The notes under the pieces were generated by a model. It had not been told where the DNA came from. It was given only the letters and a program-made list of their open reading frames with translations, and did not search any database. Positions 49,201 to 58,900 of a DNA stretch of 62,400 nucleotides are shown piece by piece. The translations under genes were made by a program, and so were the position numbers. Origin of the DNA: a virus; IMG/VR virus record IMGVR_UViG_3300009071_000009, positions 1 to 62,400 of that record; one strand, 5' to 3'. Position 1 is the stretch's first letter, and every line of letters starts with the position of its first letter.

Positions 49201-52200
49201 AATATATACACCTTTGACATATTATGATTTATCTACAGGTTGGGACTTAAGCACTGCAACTGTAGATCAAAATAATTCTTGGACAAATTCTGGCACTCCT
49301 TGGAGTTCAAATGTTAATTTTGATATTGGAAGTCTAAGCTTTAATGCTGATGGTTCAAAGGTTTTCACTGGACGGTATAACAGTTCTATATTCCAATTAG
49401 TATTACACGCCTATGACCTAGGCACAAATTACGTAATTGAAAGCGTAGGAAATAATCCTTCTCAATCCGTAAACGTTAATGTTACTTCATTAAATACAGC
49501 TTGGAATGACAGCAAACCTGCTGGATGGTCGAGTGATTTCTATTCAGCCGGGAGAGATTTTAAAGTAAGGATTATTGATAATGGTAATAAAATTGCCATG
49601 TTTACGGGTGAAAGTAGTAGCTTCTTAGACCTAATTGTTCTTCCTTTAACTACTCCTTATGACTTAAGTACTATTGACTATACTCCGGCCAATGTAAAAT
49701 GTTTTGATTTCGAATATGAATTAACAAATAATATTGTGCCAGGTAGATATACTAGTACGAAAATTTACGGCGAAGATTTCCAATTTAGTAACGACGGCAC
49801 GAAGCTTTGGCTGACTGTTTATGAAAGAGTTGGAGCTTCAAGTCCTTATACTCATGAAATGGATTTCTATCAATTTAATTTATCTACTGCCTATGATATC
49901 GATCCAAGTAGCTTATCTTATAATAGTTCGGTAAGATTAGGAGAATCTGCTTCTTCTCCTTATTATAGATTAGGTGAAAGAATAGATGTTTTCCATGTAG
50001 AAGAGTCAGAAAATAAAATATTCATGGTAGTAAGAAATGAATATTTAAATTCTGGTGGAAGTCAGTTGCTAGCAACTAGCGCAATTGTAGAATTTAGTTA
50101 TGGTAGCCCAGCAATTATGGCTCTAACTAAAATGGGTCACGTAAAAGCAGATTCAGCTCAAATTTCCTTACTAAACGCTGATTCAGGAACTATTGGTCAA
50201 TTTACAGCTGACTCAGCTTCAATTACTACACTAAATACTACAACCGGTAATATAAGTCAGTTTACATCAGATTCAGCTTCGATTACTAATTTAAATGTAT
50301 CTACTCTTAATGCTCCAAGTTTAGATGTTGATTCATCACACATTACTACACTTTCAACAAATAGATTTAATGTTGATTCTGCTAGAGCTGGATTTATACA
50401 GTTTAATGTAGGCGAATATGATGATAACGTTAAACCAACAACTACAGAAGGCGCAGTTTATTATAATTCTGGACCAGATACACTTGTCTTTAAATCTTCT
50501 TCTGGTAGTCCAATTAAAATTGGTCAAGAAGAAGTTACTAGAGTTTATAATAACACTATTTCAACCATACCAAAAGGAAAAGCTGTTTATGTAACAGGAG
50601 CAGCAAATGATTTCCCAACTATTGGTTTATCTAGATCAGACGATATAAACACTGTCTATAAAACAGTAGGTATTACAAAAGATGATATATCACCATCTTC
50701 ATTTGGTTTAGTAGTAAATAGAGGCTTATTTGGTGGAGTAGACACTACAAACTTCTCAGCAGGTGATATTTTACATGTTTCTCCTGATAGTGCTGGAGAG
50801 TTTACTGCATCAAACCCAGTATATCCTAACTTTGCTTTCCAAGTTGGTACAGTTTTAGTTGTAGACTCTGCTGGAGGAAATGCAGTAGGTGGATGTATTC
50901 AAATTGAAATTGTAAGAGAAGTTTTTGAAACTATTAGAGTTTCTGGTGATGGTAGAATCGATGCCAACCTAACAATCGGTGGTAACTTAAACGTTTTAGG
51001 TACGGAAACAACAACTTCAATTTCTAACTTAAATGTTGCTGACACTTTCATATATTTAGGCGCCGGTGACACTATTGGCGCTGGTGGAACAAACTTTAAT
51101 GGTACTGGTGACCAAAACGCAACATTTATTGGCCATTATAAAGGTGATAGCGACGAAACATTTAGAGTACGTGTTTCGGGTGTTGGTGGTGATACTCTTG
51201 AATGGGCACTTGATAGTTGGGGTGCAGGTACCTTAACATTCGATTCAGCTGGTGGTCCAGCAACATGGAATTTAACTACTGATGGTCAAATTGTACCTTT
51301 AAAATATGGCATTTCAATTGATTTTGATAATCCCACTGGCCATGATTTAGGAGATAGTTGGAATGGCGATGCATCACCAATTAATGTTCAAATTGGTCTT
51401 GCTGGTAACTATAATGAGCCAGATGATATTTATCGCCATGCTGGTTTGTTTAGAGACATTTCAGATGGAGTCTGGAAATTCTTTGATAATTATGTTCCAG
51501 AACCAGAAGGTCAGATAAATGTAGCTGCACCTACATTTTCTTTTGCAGATATGAAAGCAAAAGATATTACTGGCGCAGTAATTGAAGCAACTAATGGATT
51601 CACTGGTAATGTTACTGGTACAGTTTCAGATATATCTAATCACACTACTACAAACCTAACTGAAGGTGATAACCTTTATTATACTACCTCAAGAGCTGAT
51701 TCGGATTTTGATGTTAGACTTGCAACTAAGTCTACAACAAACCTAACTGAAGGTGATAATTTATACTATACATTAGCTAGAGCAGATAGCGCAGCTCGTA
51801 GCGCTTTAAGTGTAGATGATCAAAGCGGGGATGGCTCGCTATCTTATGATTCAGCAGCTGGGAAGTTTACTTATATAGGACCTTCTCCAGCTGAGGTTAG
51901 AGCTCATCTTTCAGAAGGTAATGGAATCACTTATGATTCGGCTTCTGGGCAGATAACTATAACAAATACCGGAGTAAATTCAGGTACATATGGTTCAAGC
52001 ACTGAAATTCCTGTATTTACAGTAAATACTAGAGGTCAAATAGATTCAGTTGGAACGGTTGCAGTTGCAGGAGTCACTGGATTTGTATATGATTCATCAA
52101 GCGGAAATCTAACTATTTCTACTGCTGATGGCGCAACTTTTAGTGATAGTATTAACTTAAATCCATTTACTACAAATGAACTAGTTGAAGGTAGCGATAA

Positions 52201-53668
52201 TCTTTATTATACTAGAGCTAGATTTGATTCTGCATTAGGTGATAATACATCAATTACTACAATTAGAGGTTATTTTAATACCGGAGGTGATTTATCATAC
52301 GATTCTACTACTGGTAAATTCTCAATTGACGTAGAAGAAATTTATACCGCTGGTAACTTTGATTCTGATTTTAGAGTTAGATTATTAACTACTACAACTG
52401 ATTCAATTGGCGAAGGAAGTACAAATTTATATTACACTACATCGAGAGCTGACTCAGACTTTGATGTTAGACTTACAACTAAGTCTACTACTGATTTAAG
52501 TGAAGGAAATAATCTTTATTATACCACAACAAGAGCTGACTCAGACTTTGATGTTAGACTTGGTATAGCTGGATCTATTGCTACGATTAGAAGTTATTTC
52601 TCAGCTAGTGGTGATTTATCATACGATTCTACTACTGGCGATTTTAGTTTTGATGTAGAACAAGTTTATACAAAAGCTAATTTTGATAGTGATCTTGGTG
52701 ATGCACTAATTGGCGGAAAGGGAATATCTTACGATTCATCAACAGATACTATTAATATTGATTCGGCTGAATTCTCTGCAATGTTCACTACTACAGATTT
52801 GCCAGAAGGTGATAATTTATACTATACATTAGCTAGAGTAGATTCGGCCTTTGATGTTAGACTTGCAACTAAGTCTACTACAAACCTAACTGAAGGTGAT
52901 AACCTTTACTACACTACATCGAGAGCTGACTCAGACTTTGATGTTAGACTTGCAACTAAATCTACTACTGATATTACAGAAGGAACAAATTTATATTATA
53001 CTCAGACACGGACTGATTCAGATATTATTTCTAGATTAAAAGACGTAAATGAATTTGATGCCGATTCAGTTGGTACTAGAGAATTAATTGTAGAAGCTGA
53101 TGATTCTGCTGGCGATTTAACTATTAAAAATGGAATTATTCATAGAGAATATCATGGAAGAACTGGTGGTGATTCCACATCTGAAAGAGTTAACGTATAT
53201 GTTAGAACAGCGGCAAAAACAAGCAATCACAGATTCTATCAAAAAGGATCGGCAGCTGCTTACTGGTTATCATATGATTCAGCTGATATAGGCACAGCTA
53301 GAGAAATTCAAGCGCCATATTTAGAAATGACTCCAGGTGTTAAATACAGATTTTGGACATTCCACAATTCAAATTCAACACATGATGTTAGATTTTACTA
53401 TGAAAACGATAAACATGAAAGATTAGAACCATCAAGTCCAGGTGTAGATATTACATATAATGGAACAGCTGGTCAGGCCGGTGCGTATTCAGAAATTTTA
53501 GTTCATGATGGCGGCCCGCAATCCTTAGCATATCAATGTATCAATCATCAATATATGGGTAATCATCTTAACTCAAAATCATTAGCATTATCAAGATTAT
53601 ATCAAACAGATTCGGCTATTAATGTTGTTGGAACATTAAACGCAATAATTGACGGAGGTACGTTCTAA
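46259..53668 (+). CDS. Very long tail fibre, 2469 aa, with repeat modules and cupredoxin-like end
   Basis: A single frame encodes a Ser/Asp/Thr-rich protein. Recurrent fibre modules include TTNLTEGDNLYYTTSRADSDFDVRLATKS (at least seven versions between 51640 and 53020), GNLNVLGTETTTSIS near 1580 and TYDLGNDSYRWNDLYLNG segments near 660 and 905. A propeller-like insertion is present at about residues 960-1290 (DLSTGWDLSTATVD ...). Near the C-terminus (2360-2440), THDVRFYYEN and LAYQCINHQYMGNHL give His2375, Cys2427, His2430 and Met2433, a cupredoxin-type copper-site pattern. It is probably a host-recognition fibre. Confidence 0.8.
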   Translation: MVTVVKKVIVGTPIRRVTSGAFSIFNIDGISAEGSAHNDLLVFDSSSEKFTNLSTLRVLKVDDFTIDSNTISATGDIYISSTQVNINSPVEATSFKQSQLGAFDDSDLTSKLYVDTEVERVKNVIFTTDDGFTDSVQIYDDEDIKVIGGIGVKTSSTKIGSQYQLTIDLDSSDIVTGTYGTADSDNLTIPFLSFDSSGLLSGVTVSNPITTDNVREGDSNLYYTTARFDDRLDDSSSISSIRSMFSPGGDMVYDSINGTFSINVVATYNSENFDSDLDVALANSQNIVYADSLNSFDLTAINESNAGTFGSTTKIPILSVDSYGRIDSISTASISTSLVISADSVSDSSVDSINLGTDVFNISGQPGNIITRVTDSGINIRLDSGQTTHNSFLGAVQPGLYTYGGGSQVARVSVDEFGIVKHIDATTIQAQITLKDENNAEYDAFTTQNDLKFVGGNGIDVDVSGGFSGGNPSADAVITVSIDSSELSAIDSVSWLTDSNKLQISTSDGARFVPQINYFGDSVIFDDTLRMNTSKQAVWGTKGNTEQGVSGSFSSIYMMPGDSEGSGWWFYNNSPGMKFYSKSENSQTGADSTGSIEFLTYYRNEGSFYEDMVISNGVSLKHKGQTALAIIGPQNGANDSTNVTRFYSHAIPYTGLGVNYDLGDSENPWRDLYLSGQTIHLGEIQLKDSGGDFAIRSADGSPGNITAAHINADSGYISQFRVDSAQITNYTATTGFVGLLTVDSINVTDLNINTAIVTNGITADSAKIEGTLTARDINVDSGSISQFTADSASITTLNTTTISGNSATFTDIVRSGTTVTAGAYGSGSLVPVLTVDSSGFVDSIGTVSVAGVTGFAWDSATSTATISTADGGSFASTINGFHKITSHLIPSIANTYDLGNDSYRWNDLYLNGTSLYLGDTIIEDSAGGFVFMHNDGGAASPVGVTVPQTNYITSTPPTGNSSITAQRMIFNPTGTILQIGGIYTPLTYYDLSTGWDLSTATVDQNNSWTNSGTPWSSNVNFDIGSLSFNADGSKVFTGRYNSSIFQLVLHAYDLGTNYVIESVGNNPSQSVNVNVTSLNTAWNDSKPAGWSSDFYSAGRDFKVRIIDNGNKIAMFTGESSSFLDLIVLPLTTPYDLSTIDYTPANVKCFDFEYELTNNIVPGRYTSTKIYGEDFQFSNDGTKLWLTVYERVGASSPYTHEMDFYQFNLSTAYDIDPSSLSYNSSVRLGESASSPYYRLGERIDVFHVEESENKIFMVVRNEYLNSGGSQLLATSAIVEFSYGSPAIMALTKMGHVKADSAQISLLNADSGTIGQFTADSASITTLNTTTGNISQFTSDSASITNLNVSTLNAPSLDVDSSHITTLSTNRFNVDSARAGFIQFNVGEYDDNVKPTTTEGAVYYNSGPDTLVFKSSSGSPIKIGQEEVTRVYNNTISTIPKGKAVYVTGAANDFPTIGLSRSDDINTVYKTVGITKDDISPSSFGLVVNRGLFGGVDTTNFSAGDILHVSPDSAGEFTASNPVYPNFAFQVGTVLVVDSAGGNAVGGCIQIEIVREVFETIRVSGDGRIDANLTIGGNLNVLGTETTTSISNLNVADTFIYLGAGDTIGAGGTNFNGTGDQNATFIGHYKGDSDETFRVRVSGVGGDTLEWALDSWGAGTLTFDSAGGPATWNLTTDGQIVPLKYGISIDFDNPTGHDLGDSWNGDASPINVQIGLAGNYNEPDDIYRHAGLFRDISDGVWKFFDNYVPEPEGQINVAAPTFSFADMKAKDITGAVIEATNGFTGNVTGTVSDISNHTTTNLTEGDNLYYTTSRADSDFDVRLATKSTTNLTEGDNLYYTLARADSAARSALSVDDQSGDGSLSYDSAAGKFTYIGPSPAEVRAHLSEGNGITYDSASGQITITNTGVNSGTYGSSTEIPVFTVNTRGQIDSVGTVAVAGVTGFVYDSSSGNLTISTADGATFSDSINLNPFTTNELVEGSDNLYYTRARFDSALGDNTSITTIRGYFNTGGDLSYDSTTGKFSIDVEEIYTAGNFDSDFRVRLLTTTTDSIGEGSTNLYYTTSRADSDFDVRLTTKSTTDLSEGNNLYYTTTRADSDFDVRLGIAGSIATIRSYFSASGDLSYDSTTGDFSFDVEQVYTKANFDSDLGDALIGGKGISYDSSTDTINIDSAEFSAMFTTTDLPEGDNLYYTLARVDSAFDVRLATKSTTNLTEGDNLYYTTSRADSDFDVRLATKSTTDITEGTNLYYTQTRTDSDIISRLKDVNEFDADSVGTRELIVEADDSAGDLTIKNGIIHREYHGRTGGDSTSERVNVYVRTAAKTSNHRFYQKGSAAAYWLSYDSADIGTAREIQAPYLEMTPGVKYRFWTFHNSNSTHDVRFYYENDKHERLEPSSPGVDITYNGTAGQAGAYSEILVHDGGPQSLAYQCINHQYMGNHLNSKSLALSRLYQTDSAINVVGTLNAIIDGGTF
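51640..53025 (+). repeat. Fibre repeat modules (LTEGDNLYYT ... SDFDVRL)
   Basis: Degenerate direct repeats of roughly 75-90 bases encoding (T)NLTEGDNLYYTxxRADSDFDVRLATKST start near 51650, 51735, 52400, 52490, 52790, 52880 and 52970. Several copies are nearly identical in DNA, so recombination between them is likely. Confidence 0.85.
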
Positions 53669-53671
53669 GCG

Positions 53672-53679
53672 TATAAATA
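53672..53679 (+). promoter_or_regulatory. T4-type late promoter
   Basis: TATAAATA 60 bases before the ATG at 53732. A longer leader than the other late promoters here. Confidence 0.72.
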
Positions 53680-53731
53680 GATTAAAGTCGAGTTTTTACT
53701 CATATATGGCTTCCTTTATTAAGGTGTAACT

Positions 53732-54559
53732 ATGGCAGCAAATATTAAATTAAAAAGATCCGCGGTTGCGGGTAAACAGCCTTTAGTGGCAGACATCGAT
53801 TACGGTGAGTTAGCATTAAACTATGCTGACGGTATTCTCTATTACAAAAATAATATTGATGGTATTGCATCAATATCTGGTGGTGGAGCAGACGCAGATA
53901 GCGCAGCTCCTACTGGCGCAGCTTTAAGAGATGGCCAACTATGGTGGGATGCTACAAATGGTAGACTTAAGATTTATTATGACGACGGTGCTGATTCTGC
54001 TCAATGGGTAGACGCATCTCCTGCTGGTAGAGGTTACACTGGTTCGGCCGGCGCAATAACATTTAGTGAAACTGCTCCAGCAAATCCTTCAGATGGTCAA
54101 ATCTGGTATAATTCAACAACAGGAAAATCATATCTCTATTATGAAAATCAAAGTAATAGAGCATGGATTTTATTTGCAGATCCAACTGTAACAGATGGTG
54201 ACACTGGTTTTACTGGATCTGTAGGTTATGTTGGCTCACAGGGAACAATTTCACCTAGAAACATTTCACTTCTTAATCCTTCAGGTGGTGAAGAAATAAC
54301 TTTACTTAGAACTACCAATGCAATATCAGTTTCAGAAGTAAGAGCTGTAATTAGAGGAAGTAGTTGTGAATACGCAATAAAATATGATACTGATAGAAGT
54401 GCAGCTGGAACTACAGTAGCAACAGAAACAACCACAAACACAACTACAGGATCGACTCCTGTAATTTCTAATGCTTCTATTCCTGCTGGAAATTATGTTT
54501 GGTTAGAAGTTGTTGCTGTGAATAGCTTAACTGAAATTTCAGTAAATGTTACATTTTAA
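53732..54559 (+). CDS. Tail-fibre protein with Mtd-N-like start, 275 aa
   Basis: NIKLKRSAVAGKQPLVADIDYGELALNYADGILYYKNN is the 'IKRSxxAGKxPxxxDLxxGELAxNxxDGxLY' start common to phage adhesins. Two copies of a DGQLWWDATNGRLKIYY / DGQIWYNSTTGKSYLYY unit follow, with short GYTGSAG and GFTGSVGYVGSQG collagen-like linkers. The C-terminus is a beta domain. It starts an operon of five fibre genes sharing these linkers. Confidence 0.75.
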   Translation: MAANIKLKRSAVAGKQPLVADIDYGELALNYADGILYYKNNIDGIASISGGGADADSAAPTGAALRDGQLWWDATNGRLKIYYDDGADSAQWVDASPAGRGYTGSAGAITFSETAPANPSDGQIWYNSTTGKSYLYYENQSNRAWILFADPTVTDGDTGFTGSVGYVGSQGTISPRNISLLNPSGGEEITLLRTTNAISVSEVRAVIRGSSCEYAIKYDTDRSAAGTTVATETTTNTTTGSTPVISNASIPAGNYVWLEVVAVNSLTEISVNVTF

Positions 54560-54569
54560 GGAGTAAATA

Positions 54570-55526
54570 ATGGCAGCTTTAAATTTTCCAGCATCTCCTA
54601 CACATTTAGATCAATACGTTGATCCTAATCAAGCTGTTTGGCAATACGATTCAGATGGTTCATTTTGGAATGTTATAACGAGCACAACTCGTAAAAATTT
54701 CAGTGGATCTAAAAGAAGAATTCAAACTTCATTTGATGTTACAGAAACCCTATCACCAATTGAATTTTTAAATGAAGATTTTTCGGTAGATAATTATTTT
54801 GGTGGTTCAACTACTAGAGCAACTGTTCCAACTACTGGCTTTTATAGAGTTTATGTTTCTCTTTTCACTTCAACCGGTGGTTCTGGCGCATCTTATACTG
54901 CAGAATTAAGAAAAAACGGAGTTTATTTATTTACTATTAATTTGGGGCCAAACCAAAACGTTAATTTTGATGAAACACTTTCTCTAGTTGCTGGTGACTA
55001 TATTGAAGTTTTTGCATCTGAAAGTGCTAATGTAGGTCAATTTACAAATGAATCAGAATTTTTAGTGTATAGAATAGGTTTTTCTCCAGGCACTGGAATT
55101 AGTAATCATAATGCGTTTAGTGGAGTTAGAGCCGTTTTAAACGGAGCAGTAAATGCTACAAGTACTCCTACACCAATTTCATGGTTTACTACTGATTTTA
55201 ATGCTAATGCAAATGTGATTGGAGATTTATTTTGGTATTCAGGCGCGCCTGATAGATTGACAGTAAGAACTTCAGGATTTTATAGATGTAGATCCTTTGT
55301 TCTTACTAACTCTTTTGGTGGATCAGAAACATATACTGTAGAAATTAAGAAAAATAATACAACTACTATTGATACAATTACAATGGGTCCAAATGACCAA
55401 TTAGATTTTGATGAAGTTTTAGAACTAGCATCAGATGATTTTATTCAATTAATTATTAGTAACTCTGATAACACTGGAGCAGCTAATCAAGAAACATATT
55501 TAGAACTTGTCAGAGAAGGAGTGTAA
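54570..55526 (+). CDS. Fibre/adhesin with two tandem C1q-like jelly-roll domains, 318 aa
   Basis: An N-terminal NFPASPTHLDQYVDPNQAVWQYDSDGSFW attachment segment is followed by two similar about 130-residue beta domains. Each has the order SxxxxPIxFxxxDFxxxxxF ... TTRATVPTTGFYRVYVSL ... YTAELRKNGVYLFT ... NFDETLSLVAGDYIEV. The second copy is TVRTSGFYRCRSF ... YTVEIKKNNTT ... DFDEVLELASDDFIQL. This is the C1q/TNF-like trimeric jelly roll typical of receptor-binding tips. GGAG precedes the ATG. Confidence 0.75.
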   Translation: MAALNFPASPTHLDQYVDPNQAVWQYDSDGSFWNVITSTTRKNFSGSKRRIQTSFDVTETLSPIEFLNEDFSVDNYFGGSTTRATVPTTGFYRVYVSLFTSTGGSGASYTAELRKNGVYLFTINLGPNQNVNFDETLSLVAGDYIEVFASESANVGQFTNESEFLVYRIGFSPGTGISNHNAFSGVRAVLNGAVNATSTPTPISWFTTDFNANANVIGDLFWYSGAPDRLTVRTSGFYRCRSFVLTNSFGGSETYTVEIKKNNTTTIDTITMGPNDQLDFDEVLELASDDFIQLIISNSDNTGAANQETYLELVREGV

Positions 55527-55529
55527 TCT

Positions 55530-55898
55530 ATGGCATTCGTTAAATCAACCAGTACACTTTCCGCTGATGCTATTACGGTACCGGGCCTTTCTGGCGGTGA
55601 TAATGGTAAAGTAGTAAGAATTTCTGGATCAAACACTGCAACTAATGCTGCAAACACTGATACCGCAACTCAGCTTCAAGCTGTATTAATTAAAATTGGT
55701 GATGAATATTATGCTGGAGGAACTGTTTCTGGTTTTACTGGATTAACAGCAAGCACGCCATTATTTTTAGATGCAACAGGAGGATTAACAACATCTCCTC
55801 CTTCTCCAACTGCTTCAACTAGAGCGCTATTTATTGGTTTCGCTATAAATTCAACCGACCTTGTTTTTAGACCAGGAATACCTATTTCAGGAACATAA
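55530..55898 (+). CDS. Small structural protein, 122 aa
   Basis: AFVKSTSTLSADAITVPGLSGGDNGKVVRISGSNT ... LFIGFAINSTDLVFRPGIPISG looks like a small beta protein related to trimming or decoration domains of phage fibres (GKVVRISG and a VGxAxSxTxLxFRPG-type end). It lies between a C1q-like adhesin and a giant propeller protein. Function unknown. Confidence 0.65.
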   Translation: MAFVKSTSTLSADAITVPGLSGGDNGKVVRISGSNTATNAANTDTATQLQAVLIKIGDEYYAGGTVSGFTGLTASTPLFLDATGGLTTSPPSPTASTRALFIGFAINSTDLVFRPGIPISGT

Positions 55899-55901
55899 CA
55901 T

Positions 55902-58900
55902 ATGACTATTGCTAACGTAACTAGAGCTATTGAACTTGCTGATGACTCAGATTTCTTGGGTCTTCCAGTTATGCATCACATATCTGAACAAGGTTATTGG
56001 TATACTTATCATCCTTCAGATTATGATTCAAATGCAACTTTATCTGGTAATTCTATTTCAATATATGAGTGGGATTCTCTATCTCCAATTTCTTCAGCGG
56101 ATCAGCTTTCTGGAAATTCGAGCAGAATAGAATTAGATGGGACTGCAGCATTTATTGATGAATCACATGGGAATGGTACTTTACGTTACCACGGAGGCTG
56201 CGTTGTACACATTGGTTCTGGCGTTAATGATATTACTAATGTAAATGAAGCTAATGCTTTCTTTATGGCCCATATTGGGACTTGGGGTGATGATGGACCA
56301 GCAACTGGTGGTTTATTAGAAGATGATGCTTTCTATTGGGATAGATTTTATCAACAATCGGCTGGTGGTGATTGGAATTATTATCAATATCATAAACACT
56401 TACCCTCTAATTATCCAAGATTTGATGACGGCCGGATTGTTTTTGCTGCTGATGATTATATTAGACCAGCTGATAAACAATATGGTTATTTAATTAGTGT
56501 GAGAGCTAGTACTGGGGGAAAATCTTACAATGTTCCTTTGGCTCGTATTCACACCCCATCTATTGGTGGAGCTCATAACTCTCATAATGATGTAACTTTG
56601 CCTAACACTTCAGGTGTTAACTTCGTAAATGGGGGAATTATATCTGGAGGATCAAATAGATTCCACGCTTCATATTTAGATTCAAATGGAAGTGGAAATT
56701 GGAATTTTTATACGAGAACATACACTTCAAGTTCAGGATCTTTTACTCCAGAAGTTAATTATGGTTCTTTTGATTTAGCTGACCCTGTAAATACACCTTA
56801 TGCTGGAGGTGATGCTCAAGCTGAAGGATCGGTAAGTGAATACCCTATGAGAATGTCTGCGGGCCATTCTTTTGGCTCTAAGGTTTATTGGCCAGTTTTA
56901 ATGAACTCAGTTTATAAGTCATTTGACGTTACTCTATATGGTGATGTGATTCAAAATTTATATAGAGTTGGTGGTGAACATAGAGATGATCCTAATAAAT
57001 TAAATGCTACAGATCCTAGTACCGGAGATCAAAATCCTACAATATATTTAAAAGTAGGTGATACTATTGTATTTGATGCGTCTCAATCTTATCAAAATCA
57101 CCCAATGTATGTAAAATCAAGCTTGGTCAACGCTTTAAATACAAGCCAAAATGTGGCATCAGGTACTTCTGGCAATGGAACAGCTACAATAACATGGGAC
57201 ACTACTGGATTAACACCAGGTGAATATTATTATGTATGTGTTGTGCACAATGGTATGTATGGTAAAATTATTTTAGAAGCTTCTAATAATTGTGTAGATG
57301 CTCAAATTTGGAGTGTTACTGATGCTAATACTATTTCACCAGGAACATTAAGTAGAACAGATCTTCCATGGAGATTTACAGGAAGAGATGATAAGCCAGA
57401 TATTTTAATTACAAGTGTAGGCGATAAACTTTATATTGCAGGTGGATCAGCTAGAGATGGTGGCTTACACTTGTATAGTGCTGAAGCAATTGATTCCACA
57501 GGAAGTTTTTATGATGAAGGAAAAATTATAAGCACTGATTCTGAAAATCCTGCAAGATTACACGGATTTAAATATAATGCAACTAATACAAAATTTTATG
57601 CATTAGCTTCAGCAGATGGACAATCTAATTTTAAAGGGCTGTATAGTTTTGATTTGGCTGGAGGTACATTTGACGGTTATGAGCATTTAAAATGGAATGA
57701 TTCTGGATATTTTGAAGATATAGGTGCAGCAACAAGTGGATACATAGAATACACTCACTCAAATGCTCAATACACAGCTAAATCGACAATTGAGCCTGAA
57801 GGCATACCAAATGGATCTTCTATTTTAAGATGGGATGTTTCATCTCCACAATTTTTTAATAGAAAAGAAATAAACACTAATTCTGAAGAATATCTTTTTC
57901 AGGGGATTTACTTAAAAGATGGAAGAAAGGCTTTAGTTGGCAGAATTGAAGGCCATGTTGGAAACACTGGAACTGATAATACTGGAGATTTATTACTTAC
58001 CATTGTTGATAATGAAGGTGAATCAATAAGTTATTCTTGGGGTGGAACTGGCGATGATTTTATTACTGGTATTATAGAAGATGAAGAAAATGATAGACTC
58101 GTAATATCTGGATACGCTAAAGGTGAATTGGGTAGTAAATCAAATCAATGGGTGCATGGATGGGCGAGAAGATTAAGAAATACTGATAATACAGCAGGAA
58201 TAACATTTACTGGAATTGACATAGATCAATATGGGCATTATTCATTGTCTGCAAATGATAATTTAAATGGAGATGCGCTTCTTACATGTTATAATAAAAA
58301 CTTTGACTATCTAACCACAGTTGCTATGTCATTAGGTGGTGAATCTGATAATTTTTCTGGTGTTCTTACTACAGCAGATAATAAAAGAGTAGTGGTTGGT
58401 GGAACTAAAAATCTAACATCAGAAAAGAGTGCATTTGTAATGAATGTTGATTCTGATTTTACAACTGTAAATTGGGCTAAAGGATTTAGTTCTAGTACGA
58501 ATTATTTAACAATTACCGACCATTGCTTAATTCAAAGTTCAGGGACTGAATATGCCATTTGTTTTGCTCAAATAAACACTACCGTTGACCAAGAAGATTA
58601 TCAAAAAGAAGGTGTCTTATTTGGTGTTAATACTTCAAACGGAAGTATAATTTTCCAAAAATCAATAAGTGGTTTGGCATCAAGTCCATCTACTATGAGA
58701 TGGGTATCTTCAATCGCGCCAGGCGCGCCTAATACTGGTACGTTTTTTATTGCTGGATCATCAGGTATTGAACTTAGTGGGCCTACTAGAGTTTATAAAA
58801 CTCCTTTCTTTGCTTATGGTGATATTAATACTAGTGATGTTATCAATTATATTGAAGATAAATGGGGAAGCAACGAAACATCATATCAATTAGTTTCTGA

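Noticed and set aside
51640-53025. Regular repeats considered as CRISPR or satellite DNA
   Set aside because: The repeats keep the reading frame and encode fibre modules; spacing is irregular. No CRISPR array is present in the window.
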